Assembly: GCA_020847555.1 (NCBI GenBank)
Contig: JADLBT010000192.1
Span: 1 to 20,501, forward strand
Origin: Gemmataceae bacterium
GTDB lineage: Bacteria > Planctomycetota > Planctomycetia > Gemmatales > Gemmataceae
DNA: 20,501 nucleotides
Direction of reading: 5' to 3'
Position numbers and translations under genes: made by a program. Below, piece after piece: positions 1 to 6,549 of the stretch (its first letter is position 1; each line of letters opens with the position of its first letter). Below the pieces are notes generated by a model that worked only from the letters and a program-made list of their open reading frames with translations, was not told the origin of the DNA and searched no databases.

Positions 1-965
1 ACCTTGCCGTAGACCACCCAACGGTCGGTCCAGCCGTCCCCCTGAGCGGCCACGATCGGTTCGAGGTAGTGGTGGTCCTTGAAGCTCGGATCGACGTTGC
101 CGTCCCAGTCGAGTTGATCGACCAGGTAGTCGAGATCGTGGTGCTTCTCCTTCGGCACATCCTTGACCAGCAGTTCCCACGGCACCGGCCGGCCCTCGAC
201 GAGCGACTGATACATGCCGAACACGTCCGACCCCCACTGCGGCTCGTAGGTCACGAGCGAACCCGGGGCGTGCAGGATGTCCGGCGGCACCAGCCACCCG
301 GTCCCCGGCTTGAGGCGGTACGCCTTGCTGAAGTCGAGGATACCGTTGTCGCCCTCGTTCCAGCGCTCCAGGCAGCGGCGGATGTCCTTCCTCGTCGTTC
401 CCGGCTCCAGGCCGAAGAACGTGTACGGGAAGTTGTTGCCGGTATAATTCAGTTGGGGTGGAAAATAATACGACTCCGGCTTACCTTGTTGCCCTACCAG
501 TGCGGCCTGAGCGTTGCTCTGGTGCATGTGGTGTGGAATGGGGCCGAGGTTGTCGAAGAACTTGCTGTACACCGGCCAGCGCTGATAGCGCCCCCAAATC
601 GTCGGCCCGACCAGATCCTCCCCCGCCTGGGCGATGGCCTCCCGCAGCGTGAACGCCCTCTTGCCGTCGTGGACGACGTAGCTCAGCCCTTCGTCCCACG
701 GCGCCCCCTCGTTGGCGGCCGGCGTGGTCGAGCTGAACCAGCGCTCGTCGATCCCGCCGCGCTTCGCCCCCAGGGCGTACAGGTCGTTCGGATGCAGTTT
801 CAGGCGACGCCCGGGCATCAGGAAGGAACGCGGCACCCAGGTCGGGGCCAGGCGGAGAATGCCGTTGGAGGTGCTCAGGGTCTGCTTGAGGAAGGCGGCG
901 TTCGTCCTGTCAGGTTGTTCCGCTTTGGTCGTCTGCTTCGTCGCGGTCGCTGCTTTCTTCGCCAT
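1..965 (-). CDS. Cupin-fold protein, mannose-6-phosphate-isomerase-like (partial, C-terminus off the window)
   Basis: About 321 codons are visible from the ATG at 965; the frame is open to the left edge, so the C-terminus is missing. AGGAG at 973-977 lies 7 nt upstream and supports this start. The N-terminus is a Lys/Ala/Thr-rich tail (residues 1-20) without a signal peptide, so the protein is probably cytoplasmic. A likely metal-binding cupin site is seen: His146-Met-His148, then Glu164, with a distal His232 in the motif PPDILHAPGS. This His-x-His, Glu, His layout resembles type I mannose-6-phosphate isomerases and related sugar-binding cupins. The substrate cannot be told from sequence; an isomerase role is only a family-level guess. 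It is divergent from the receiver gene at 1313. Confidence 0.75.
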   Translation of the reverse strand, partial: MAKKAATATKQTTKAEQPDRTNAAFLKQTLSTSNGILRLAPTWVPRSFLMPGRRLKLHPNDLYALGAKRGGIDERWFSSTTPAANEGAPWDEGLSYVVHDGKRAFTLREAIAQAGEDLVGPTIWGRYQRWPVYSKFFDNLGPIPHHMHQSNAQAALVGQQGKPESYYFPPQLNYTGNNFPYTFFGLEPGTTRKDIRRCLERWNEGDNGILDFSKAYRLKPGTGWLVPPDILHAPGSLVTYEPQWGSDVFGMYQSLVEGRPVPWELLVKDVPKEKHHDLDYLVDQLDWDGNVDPSFKDHHYLEPIVAAQGDGWTDRWVVYGK

Positions 966-1312
966 ACCGTAACTCCTGGGGGTGCGACACTCCGGGAAGC
1001 CTGCCCGGGAATCCTGGGGGAGCAGGACCACCCACCCCGGACCCAGGAGCGGCCTCCGGTCGCGCGTCTGTGGCGTGCTGGTAACTCGTGGCGGAGGCAC
1101 GGGCAAGGATAAAGTGGGCGTCCCGTTGCCGGACCAGCCCGTTGGCCTCTCGGAGAGTTGGCTTACGAGATCGGCCCCGAGATTCATCCCCGGGCCGTGA
1201 AAGTTCAAGATTTTCCACGCTCGACGAACCACTTGATAGAAGGGCATGTCGTAAAGTTGACCGGATGGGCAGGCAAGGCAAGGAGCCGGACGAGAAGCAG
1301 GAGAAGCAGGTG
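966..1312. other. Divergent intergenic region, 347 bp
   Basis: This gap separates the cupin gene (-) from the receiver gene (+). It should contain both promoters, but I see no convincing -35/-10 pair. A 7-bp inverted repeat (TCCTGGG at 1012-1018, CCCAGGA at 1042-1048) is present. The AT-richest part is 1201-1260. Reading frames crossing the gap translate to low-complexity Arg/Ser/Pro-rich peptides with no protein character. Confidence 0.5.
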
Positions 1313-1711
1313 ATGATCGCTCGAACAGGAACCCCTCTCAGGTTTCGCCCGCGCATGGTACTGGCGTTCGCGGAGACGATCCGAGCCGCCCTCTCGGCGC
1401 GCCACTTCCGCCGGCTGGGGTGGGAAGTTCACCTGGCCACCTCCGGGGCCGACGCGCGCCGCCTCGCTCGCGCCCTACGCCCGCAGGTGGTCGTCCTCGA
1501 CACGACCCTTCCCGGGGAGAGCGGGTGGCTGACCTGTGCCAAGCTGACGCTTGGCAACCCCGAATGCAAGGTCGTCCTGGTCGGGGACGTGAACGCCGAG
1601 GCGGCCGAGTTCGCCGAAACCTGCGGGGCCGCGCGACTGGTCTGTCGCGCGGAGGGTCTGCCCGCCCTGGTGGAGGACGTCCACGGCGCGATCCTGCCCA
1701 CCACCCACTGA
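1313..1711 (+). CDS. Degenerate response-regulator receiver domain protein (stand-alone)
   Basis: 132 residues, single domain. The ATG at 1313 is preceded by AGGAG at 1299-1303; the frame is open further upstream, but that part does not look like protein. The fold is recognisable from the strand-plus-acceptor VVVLD (Asp63), followed by TTLPGESGW, where receivers usually have a similar beta3-alpha3 loop. Other conserved receiver positions are lost: the acidic pair after beta1 is replaced by Ala/Phe/Ala/Glu (18-21), the Thr/Ser at the end of beta4 is Gly91, and the conserved Lys of beta5 is Arg112. There is no output domain. It may be a phosphorylation-independent adaptor or a diverging CheY-like protein. 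No histidine kinase is adjacent. It converges on the RidA gene, with two hairpins between. Confidence 0.6.
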   Translation: MIARTGTPLRFRPRMVLAFAETIRAALSARHFRRLGWEVHLATSGADARRLARALRPQVVVLDTTLPGESGWLTCAKLTLGNPECKVVLVGDVNAEAAEFAETCGAARLVCRAEGLPALVEDVHGAILPTTH

Positions 1712-1725
1712 GGGGCCAAGGGAAA

Positions 1726-1749
1726 GCCCACGGGTGGCGTCCCGTGGGC
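1726..1749. repeat. Palindromic intergenic hairpin, copy 1
   Basis: Perfect 9-bp arms GCCCACGGG (1726-1734) and CCCGTGGGC (1741-1749) around a 6-nt loop. Three A's precede it on the plus strand, so read from the minus strand the stem is followed by TTT. It lies just past the receiver stop codon and may help terminate the convergent RidA transcript. Its arms recur at several other intergenic sites in the window. Confidence 0.7.
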
Positions 1750-1767
1750 CAGGTGTCAGGGACTTGC

Positions 1768-1794
1768 CCCACGGGTCGCGTCCCGTGGGCTTTT
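1768..1794 (+). terminator. Hairpin plus TTTT, probable terminator of the receiver gene; repeat copy 2
   Basis: Perfect 8-bp arms CCCACGGG (1768-1775) and CCCGTGGG (1782-1789) around a 6-nt loop, followed by C and TTTT (1791-1794). It lies 57 nt after the receiver stop and just before the convergent RidA stop, where a rho-independent terminator is expected. The U tract is short, so activity is uncertain. Confidence 0.55.
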
Positions 1795-1802
1795 CAACGC
1801 TT

Positions 1803-2273
1803 TCAAATCACTTCCAGGATGCACTCAATCTCCACCGGGATGTTGCCCGGGAGGGAGCCCATGCCGACGGCGCTGCGGGCGCCAACTCCGGCATCTTCCC
1901 CGAACACCTCCGCCATTAGCTCCGAGAAGCCGTTGATTACCTGCGGGTGGTCCTTGAAGCCCGGGACGGCGTTCACCATGCCCAGCGTCTTGACGAGGCG
2001 CTTCACCCGGTCGAGCGACCCGAGGGTGGTGCGGATCGTGCTCAGGATCGCCAGCCCGACCAGGCGCGCCGCTTCCTTCCCCTGCTCGGCCGTCAAGTCA
2101 TCGCCGACCCGACCGGCGACCATCGAGTTTCCGTCGATCTTGATGGGGCCGTGGCCGGAAACATACAGGATGTTGCCGATTTGCACGGCCGTCCTGTACT
2201 TCGCCACCGGCTGCGGGGCCGGCGGCAGCGTCAGGTTCAGTTCCTTCAGGCGGGCTTCGGCGGTGGCAGGCAT
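1803..2273 (-). CDS. RidA/YjgF/Rid family protein
   Basis: 156 residues from the ATG at 2273, preceded by a GAGGAT ribosome-binding site. Family features: LPPAPQPVAKYRTAVQIGNILYVSGHGP near the N-terminus (continuous from residue 16, the usual Rid beta-strand ending in SGHGP) and the C-terminal segment with Arg133 (GARSAVGMGSLPG) and Glu150 (IPVEIEC). Arg133 corresponds to the arginine that in RidA deaminases binds the imine/enamine carboxylate. The length, about 25 residues more than E. coli RidA, fits the longer YjgF/chorismate-mutase-like subgroup, whose substrates are less well defined. Hydrolysis of reactive enamines or imines in the cytoplasm is the likely role, by family. The frame stays open to 2399, but the upstream extension lacks family similarity. 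Confidence 0.85.
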   Translation of the reverse strand: MPATAEARLKELNLTLPPAPQPVAKYRTAVQIGNILYVSGHGPIKIDGNSMVAGRVGDDLTAEQGKEAARLVGLAILSTIRTTLGSLDRVKRLVKTLGMVNAVPGFKDHPQVINGFSELMAEVFGEDAGVGARSAVGMGSLPGNIPVEIECILEVI

Positions 2274-2356
2274 GTCGGGATCCTCATCGGGGTGAGTGAC
2301 GTCCGCGGGCGACACGCACATTGTTACTGGCCCCCCGGGCTCGCGGCCATTGCAAA

Positions 2357-2385
2357 GCCCACGGGTAGCGTCCTGTGAGTTTCCC
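2357..2385. repeat. Palindromic intergenic repeat, copy 3 (degenerate)
   Basis: Starts like copy 1 (AAAGCCCACGGGT) but the right arm is decayed to TCCTGTGAG. Its tail GTGAGTTTCCC (2375-2385) is identical to the tail after copy 4 at 6529-6539, so the similarity goes beyond self-complementarity. It lies downstream of the EF-hand gene on the minus strand. Confidence 0.55.
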
Positions 2386-2420
2386 GAACACCTGCGCACA
2401 TCAGGTCGCCTGTCCCTGCG

Positions 2421-3134
2421 CTACCGCTTCCAGATGTTCAGCGTCTGGTGGATCGGCGCCGGGATGGCGTTCAGCTGGGCGGCGGCCCGCTGGAAGTCCC
2501 CGGTCGAGCGTTCCAGCTCGACCTGCGCCGCCTTCTTCGTCTTGGCTGCCTTGGCGCCGGCGAACTTCTTCTTGGCGGCGGCGACGTGCTGCTTCGCCTC
2601 CTCGTAGGTGTCCACCTGCCGGGCATACGACCGGACCCACGTCTCGAACTGCTTGCGCGTGAGTTTCGACTGCCCCCCGGTGCCGGCCACCACCAGGAAC
2701 TGGTAATCCGGGAACGTCGTGTAAGGTTTCGCGACGGGCGCGGGCGGGGCCGCCGGGGCGCAGACCTCGACGATACCCGCCTCCAGCAGGGGCACCGGGA
2801 GGACGGACCGGGGCGCGGCGAGGAGGCCGGCGTAGAGGACGCGGGCGCGCCGGCGGGCGGGGGGTTCCTTGGCCGCCGGGCGGTAGTCGTATGGCCTGGC
2901 GCTGGCGCCGCGGAACGCGCGGGCGAGTTCGGTCTTGTCCAGCACGTTGTCATCGTTGCGGTCCCAGGCCGCGAACCGGGCCATGAGCTGCTTCGTGTAC
3001 CGGGTGATGTCCGGATCGGGCTTCTTCTTGCCCGTCTGGGCGCCGAGCCCGCGGGGGGCGCTCGCGAGGAGAACGGCCGACAAGATCGCGGCGCAGCCTG
3101 CCGCCGCCAGCCAACGGAAACGGTTCGTGCGCAT
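2421..3134 (-). CDS. Secreted EF-hand domain protein
   Basis: 237 residues from the ATG at 3134. The N-terminus is a signal peptide: Arg-rich start, then a hydrophobic core at residues 8-25 and an Ala-rich cleavage region near 24-32, so export to the periplasm is likely. One well-formed EF-hand loop runs Asp58 to Glu69 (D-R-N-D-D-N-V-L-D-K-T-E), with acidic or amide residues at positions 1, 3, 5, 9 and 12. Residues 155-168 (QSKLTRKQFETW) look like a degenerate second helix-loop half. Residues 175-212 are Lys/Ala/Glu-rich and probably helical or coiled-coil. Such single EF-hand secreted proteins are common in planctomycetes; function unknown, calcium binding inferred. The ribosome-binding site is weak (GGGGTGGGG). 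The frame is open upstream to 4073, but that part overlaps the methyltransferase gene and is rejected. Confidence 0.7.
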   Translation of the reverse strand: MRTNRFRWLAAAGCAAILSAVLLASAPRGLGAQTGKKKPDPDITRYTKQLMARFAAWDRNDDNVLDKTELARAFRGASARPYDYRPAAKEPPARRRARVLYAGLLAAPRSVLPVPLLEAGIVEVCAPAAPPAPVAKPYTTFPDYQFLVVAGTGGQSKLTRKQFETWVRSYARQVDTYEEAKQHVAAAKKKFAGAKAAKTKKAAQVELERSTGDFQRAAAQLNAIPAPIHQTLNIWKR

Positions 3135-3204
3135 GGGACACCCCACCCCCGATGTGGAAGCGAAAAACCTGCCGGGAACATCCTGGCCGAAAGGAGTAAC
3201 CCCG

Positions 3205-3227
3205 GTGCCGGAATTTGGTTCCGACAC
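3205..3227 (-). terminator. Hairpin downstream of the methyltransferase gene
   Basis: GTGCCGGAA (3205-3213) pairs with TTCCGACAC (3219-3227) over 9 bp with one G-U wobble when transcribed from the minus strand; the loop is 5 nt. It sits 15 nt past the methyltransferase stop. There is no U tract, so it may be a 3'-end stabiliser or a Rho-assisted terminator. Confidence 0.4.
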
Positions 3228-3241
3228 GCGGCCCGGGGCGG

Positions 3242-3976
3242 TCACACGAAGGCGTGGTAGACGGCGCGGGTGCCGTGGTAGAGGCAGATCTGCTCGATCC
3301 GGCGGAATCCGACCTCGCGGAGCATGGCCTCGACGCACGCCGGGTTCGGTCCCCAGTGGTTGCTCGCGTCGTTGTTCAGGACCGCGCCGGGGTAGTACAC
3401 CGCCGCCGGGTGCGGGTAGTCGAGCGCGTCGAGGTGCGTTTCGAGAACGAGTTGCCCGCGGCAGACGGAGCGGACGTTGCGCAAGTAGTGCAGCGGGTCG
3501 GGAGCATGGTAGAGGACGCCGAGAAACAGCACCAGGTCGAACGTCCCGAGTCGGTCCGGACTGATCTCCTCGACGCGGACGAACGCCTCCTCGACGCGCG
3601 AGCGCAGAGCGGTCCGGGCCAGGTCGAAGCCCTCCTTGCTCGCCATCCCGCCGTAGGTCCAGCAGAAGCGGTCGGCGGCCACCACCCGGGCCGCCCCGCG
3701 CTGTTCGCACGCGAACGAGAAAAACCCGTCGTAGGCGCCGATATCGAGGACAGTCAGCCCGTCCAGCCGGGCCGGCAGGCAGAGGTAGCGGAGCTTGGCC
3801 GGGGTGTCGTCGATACCGGGAGTGATGAGGCCGTCGCCCAGGTCGATGCGGTGAAACCAGGGGCGGCCGAGCACCCGGCGCCGCAATTCGCGCCGGTCGT
3901 CGGGGCAGGGGGGGGGCGGGTAGTTCAGTCCGGGGCAGGCCGATCCATCCTGATGCAGCTTTTCCGCCGCCGACAT
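3242..3976 (-). CDS. CmoB/DUF1698-like SAM-dependent methyltransferase
   Basis: 244 residues from the ATG at 3976, with a strong GGAGGTG ribosome-binding site 5-6 nt upstream. Class I Rossmann methyltransferase: motif I is VLDIGAYDGFFSF (76-88), an acidic AADRF follows at 100-104, and FDLVLFLGVLYHAPDPLHYL (146-165) is the motif IV region, with the GVLYH also seen in CmoB. WFHRIDLGDGLITPG (40-54) and QLVLETHLDA (175-184) also match the CmoB/DUF1698 family. CmoB itself makes 5-carboxymethoxyuridine in tRNA wobble position 34, but many DUF1698 members lack that role and no cmoA-like gene is nearby. I call the family, not the reaction. A run of nine C's in the coding strand (plus-strand G's at 3908-3916) encodes a Pro stretch near residues 20-23. 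Confidence 0.75.
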   Translation of the reverse strand: MSAAEKLHQDGSACPGLNYPPPPCPDDRRELRRRVLGRPWFHRIDLGDGLITPGIDDTPAKLRYLCLPARLDGLTVLDIGAYDGFFSFACEQRGAARVVAADRFCWTYGGMASKEGFDLARTALRSRVEEAFVRVEEISPDRLGTFDLVLFLGVLYHAPDPLHYLRNVRSVCRGQLVLETHLDALDYPHPAAVYYPGAVLNNDASNHWGPNPACVEAMLREVGFRRIEQICLYHGTRAVYHAFV

Positions 3977-4001
3977 GGGACACCTCCGTGTGCGGGCGAC
4001 T

Positions 4002-4047
4002 ACCAGCCGCGAGCGCCAGCGTGCGGGGAGAACCGCGCGCGGCTGGT
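4002..4047. repeat. Inverted repeat with GAGCGCCAGCG core
   Basis: 10-bp arms ACCAGCCGCG (4002-4011) and CGCGGCTGGT (4038-4047) with a 26-nt loop. The 11-mer GAGCGCCAGCG at 4011-4021 recurs in the hairpin at 13675-13720. A partial copy (ATCAGCCGCAGCGCC) follows at about 4053-4067. Probably a dispersed intergenic repeat. Confidence 0.5.
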
Positions 4048-4200
4048 AACCTATCAGCCGCAGCGCCCCCCACTATTTAGCACGGGCAGGCGCCCCGGGG
4101 CAACCGCAACCGCCCGGCCGCAAGGGGAGAGCGGCACAGCCGAGTTCGCATCCCGCGCCCGGCAAACTCACCCAGAACCGCAGAGTTTCGCTCTTTCCCC

Positions 4201-4229
4201 TTGCTTTGGGGCCTGGCGGTTTCTACTAT
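4201..4229 (+). promoter_or_regulatory. Sigma70-type promoter of the tetR-RND operon
   Basis: TTGCTT (4201-4206) and TACTAT (4224-4229) are separated by exactly 17 bp, in the most AT-rich stretch of the region. The expected start of transcription is near 4236, giving a leader of about 45 nt before the TetR ATG. Four of six bases match consensus in each box. Confidence 0.55.
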
Positions 4230-4236
4230 TGAAGCT

Positions 4237-4252
4237 GACTGACCAGTCAGTC
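4237..4252. promoter_or_regulatory. Likely TetR operator
   Basis: GACTGAC (4237-4243) and GTCAGTC (4246-4252) are perfect 7-bp inverted arms around a CA centre. The size and symmetry suit a TetR dimer. It starts about 8 bp after the -10 box, over the expected transcription start, so occupancy should block initiation of the operon that follows. Binding is inferred from position and symmetry. Confidence 0.65.
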
Positions 4253-4280
4253 CGCCCTCCCCCGACTGAAAGCGTTGTTG

Positions 4281-4931
4281 ATGAAACCGACTGCTGAGAA
4301 GAAACAGCGCTGTCCAGCCGACGACGCGCTGTGGGCAAGCCGCTGCGAGCAGATCCTCGATGTCGCCGTTGGGCTGTTCGCACGCCACGGGTACGCCGAC
4401 ACCGACACCCAGCTGCTCGCCGAAAAACTCGGCGTCGGCAAGGGCACGCTGTACCGCTACTTCCCCAGCAAGCGCGACCTCTTCCTGGCCGCGGTCGACC
4501 GGGTCATGTACCAGATGCGCCAGCGGATCGACGACAGCATCAAGGACATCGACAATCCGCTGGACCGGATCGCGGCCGCCATCCGGGCGTACCTCGGGTT
4601 CTTCGTTGAACACCCCGACTACGTCGAGTTGCTCATGCAGGAGCGGGCCGGCTTCAAGGACCGCAAGGAGCCGACGTACTTCCAGCACCGGGCCGCCAAC
4701 ATCGAGCGCTGGCGCGCCCTGTACCGCGGGCTTATCGCTGAGGGGTGGGTCCGCGACATGCCGGTCGAGCAGATCACCGACGTCGTCGGCGCCCTGGTGT
4801 ACGGCACGATGTTCACGAACTACTTCATCGGCCACCGCAAGGCGGTTGACGTCCAGGCCGAGGAGATCCTCGACATCGTCTTCAACGGCATCCTCACCGA
4901 ATCCGGACGGCAGCGCCGCTCCGCACGCTAG
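4281..4931 (+). CDS. TetR/AcrR family transcriptional repressor
   Basis: 216 residues from the ATG at 4281; two in-frame TTG codons just upstream are alternatives, and the ribosome-binding site is weak. The N-terminal TetR DNA-binding domain spans about 22-68: ILDVAVGLFARHGYADTDTQ, then LAEKLGVGKGTLYRYFPSKRDLF, the usual helix-turn-helix with the GTLYRYF recognition helix. The C-terminal ligand-binding domain (about 75-216) is helical and includes FVEHPDYVELLMQERAGF, common in regulators of RND pumps. Its stop is 38 nt before the adaptor start, so it is the first gene of the efflux operon. With the palindrome over the probable start site, autorepression relieved by a small-molecule ligand is the likely logic. 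The ligand is unknown. Confidence 0.9.
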   Translation: MKPTAEKKQRCPADDALWASRCEQILDVAVGLFARHGYADTDTQLLAEKLGVGKGTLYRYFPSKRDLFLAAVDRVMYQMRQRIDDSIKDIDNPLDRIAAAIRAYLGFFVEHPDYVELLMQERAGFKDRKEPTYFQHRAANIERWRALYRGLIAEGWVRDMPVEQITDVVGALVYGTMFTNYFIGHRKAVDVQAEEILDIVFNGILTESGRQRRSAR

Positions 4932-4969
4932 CCCGCCGACCTCTGTCCTGCGTCCCCGAGGAGGAACCC

Positions 4970-6505
4970 GTGTACCGCCTCACCCGCTCCGCCCGCCGTG
5001 CCTGGTTGCTCGCGCTGCTGCCGGCCTGCGCCGCGCTCGCCGGCTGCGGGAGCGCTCCGCCCCCGAACGGCTCGCCGAAGGCGCCGCCGCCGGCACAGAT
5101 CCTGGTCAGCGTCCCGGTCAGGAAGACGGTGACCGACTACGAGGATTTTCCCGGCCGCATCGAGGCTCGGAACTTCGTCGAGATCCGGGCCCGCGTCACT
5201 GGCTACCTCAACCGCATTCACTTCATCGAGGGGGCGGAGGTGAAGGCCGGCGACCTCCTGTTCGAGATCGACCCCCGGCCATACGAGGCCGAACTCGCCC
5301 AGGCGGCCGGCGCCGTCCTCCAGATGGAGGGCCGGGTGCAGCGCCTGGAACTGGATTACGTGCGCGGCACCGAACTGCGCAGCAAGGGGGCGATCAGCCG
5401 TGAGGAGTTCGACAAGATCATTGGCGAGCGGACCGAGGCAACCGGCTCGCTCGCGGCCGCCAAGGGCATGCTGGACAAGGCCAAGCTCAACCTCGCCTTC
5501 ACGAAGGTCCACGCCCCCCTGAGCGGCCGCATCAGCCGCCGCTTCCTCGACCCGGGGAACATGGTCAAGGCGGACGAAACGCCGCTGACCACCGTCGTTT
5601 CGCTGAACCCGGTCTACGCCTACTTCGACCTCGACGAGCGCAGCACCCTCAAGGCGCAGCGCCTCCTCCGCGAGGGCAAGGTGAAGTGGCAGCCGGGGTC
5701 GTCGTTGCCGGTCTTCCTCGGATTGGCAGACGCGCAGGGCCTGTGCGGCACCCGCGTCTGGCTCGACCCGACGAAGTTGACGGCCCACTCGCTGCCGCTG
5801 TCGGCCGCCGTCAGCGCGCTCCGAACGATACCCGGCGTTCGGGTGAGCGGATCGCTGGCCGGCCAGCCAGCGTGGCCGGGGCAGGAGGTCGAGTTGACAC
5901 TCATCACGCCGACCGCGCTGCCCGATCCGAAGCAGCCGGGCGGTGAGCCCCGGCTCGTCACCGCGAACCTGCTCGGGGATCTCGTCCTCGCCAGCGGCTC
6001 GGGCGGACAGCCGACGACGCTGAAGGACGTCGCCCGGATTGACCGCAGCCCGAAACACCCCGGATTCCCGCGCCGCGGCGACATTACCTTTGCCGACAAC
6101 CGGGTAGATCCGGACACCGGGACGTGGCGCCTGCGCGCCACGTTCGACAATCCCGACTACGCCCTGTACCCCGGCCTGTACGTGCGCATCCGCCTGCCGG
6201 TCGGCAATCCGTACTCGGCGCTGCTCGTGTCGGAACAGGCGCTCGGCACCGACCAGGGGCAGAAGTTCCTCTACGTCGTGAATGAGGCGAACAAGGCGGA
6301 GTACCGCCGCGTCCAGGTCGGCAAGATCCACGACGGGCTGCGCGTCATCAACGAGGGGGTGCGCGAGGGCGAGCGCGTGGTCGTGAGCGGGCTGCAGCGC
6401 GTCCGGCCGGGGGCCGAACTTCGGCCGACCGTCGTGCCCATGCCGGTCCTGGCCAACCCGGGCCAGCCGTCGAAGCAGAGCCCGAAACCGGGAGAGAGGA
6501 AGTAA
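4970..6505 (+). CDS. RND efflux periplasmic adaptor (membrane fusion) lipoprotein with an RND docking-domain insertion
   Basis: 511 residues, GTG start at 4970 with GAGGAGG at 4958-4964. A lipoprotein signal ends in LAGC (Cys26), so it is probably anchored by lipid and faces the periplasm. Domains: N-terminal barrel/lipoyl half (about 50-105, with GYLNRIHFIEGAEVKAGDLLFEIDP, written across 78-101), alpha-hairpin (106-175), second lipoyl half (176-212, HAPLSGRISR), beta-barrel (213-257 and 366-412, including ADNRVDPDTGTWRLRA), and membrane-proximal domain (413-487). Residues 258-365 interrupt the barrel in a loop; without them the protein would be 403 residues, a normal adaptor length. The inserted block matches the pump's DN docking subdomain: R-x-W-x-D-P-x-K-L at 262-270, GQP and PGQE near 298-306, VL and LKDVAR at 339-356. 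It links inner-membrane pump and outer-membrane channel by family role. Confidence 0.92.
   Translation: MYRLTRSARRAWLLALLPACAALAGCGSAPPPNGSPKAPPPAQILVSVPVRKTVTDYEDFPGRIEARNFVEIRARVTGYLNRIHFIEGAEVKAGDLLFEIDPRPYEAELAQAAGAVLQMEGRVQRLELDYVRGTELRSKGAISREEFDKIIGERTEATGSLAAAKGMLDKAKLNLAFTKVHAPLSGRISRRFLDPGNMVKADETPLTTVVSLNPVYAYFDLDERSTLKAQRLLREGKVKWQPGSSLPVFLGLADAQGLCGTRVWLDPTKLTAHSLPLSAAVSALRTIPGVRVSGSLAGQPAWPGQEVELTLITPTALPDPKQPGGEPRLVTANLLGDLVLASGSGGQPTTLKDVARIDRSPKHPGFPRRGDITFADNRVDPDTGTWRLRATFDNPDYALYPGLYVRIRLPVGNPYSALLVSEQALGTDQGQKFLYVVNEANKAEYRRVQVGKIHDGLRVINEGVREGERVVVSGLQRVRPGAELRPTVVPMPVLANPGQPSKQSPKPGERK
5741..6064 (+). other. RND DN-docking-subdomain-like insertion inside the adaptor gene
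   Basis: 108 in-frame codons (adaptor residues 258-365). Aligned with pump 1 residues ~180-274: RVWLDPTKL against RIWVDPHKL; then a gap-free helix, LTAHSLPLSAAVSALR against LAARGLSAADVVRAVR; then SGSLAGQP/PGQE/TL against TGAIGQEP/PGRQE/TL; and finally VLASGSGG...LKDVAR against VLKTGAKG...LKDVAR. The same stretch of E. coli AcrB (about 182-272) is the DN subdomain of the TolC-docking domain. The flanks GLADAQG and FPRRGDITF rejoin as an ordinary adaptor barrel. About 10 residues more than the pump segment are present in the middle (TPTALPDPKQPGGEPR region). Confidence 0.8.
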
Positions 6506-6512
6506 CAACCCC

Positions 6513-6531
6513 CACGGGCCGCCGGCCCGTG
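6513..6531. repeat. Palindromic intergenic hairpin, copy 4
   Basis: CACGGGCC (6513-6520) and GGCCCGTG (6524-6531) form a perfect 8-bp stem with a 3-nt loop. It lies 8 nt past the adaptor stop, inside the operon. The following GTGAGTTTCCC is shared with copy 3. It may attenuate or stabilise the transcript between adaptor and pump. Confidence 0.65.
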
Positions 6532-6549
6532 AGTTTCCCCCAGTGTGGT

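Larger units (their letters stand above)
3977..4280. other. Divergent intergenic region, 304 bp
   Basis: Lies between the methyltransferase (-) and the TetR gene (+). It holds the methyltransferase ribosome-binding site, a long inverted repeat (4002-4047), and the promoter and operator of the efflux operon (4201-4252). No small ORF with protein character was found. No convincing minus-strand promoter was seen. Confidence 0.6.

Noticed and set aside
69..1112. 347-codon plus-strand open frame opposite the cupin gene
   Set aside because: The minus-strand frame has the cupin metal site and a good ribosome-binding site; the plus-strand product has neither.
3135..4073. Upstream extension of the EF-hand protein to 550 residues
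   Set aside because: It overlaps the methyltransferase gene in another frame, and the internal ATG at 3134 begins a clear signal peptide.
5741..6064. Frameshift or assembly artefact as the cause of the adaptor insertion
   Set aside because: The block is in frame on both sides, protein-like throughout, and differs clearly in DNA from both pump genes, so it is not a misassembled copy of the neighbouring pump.
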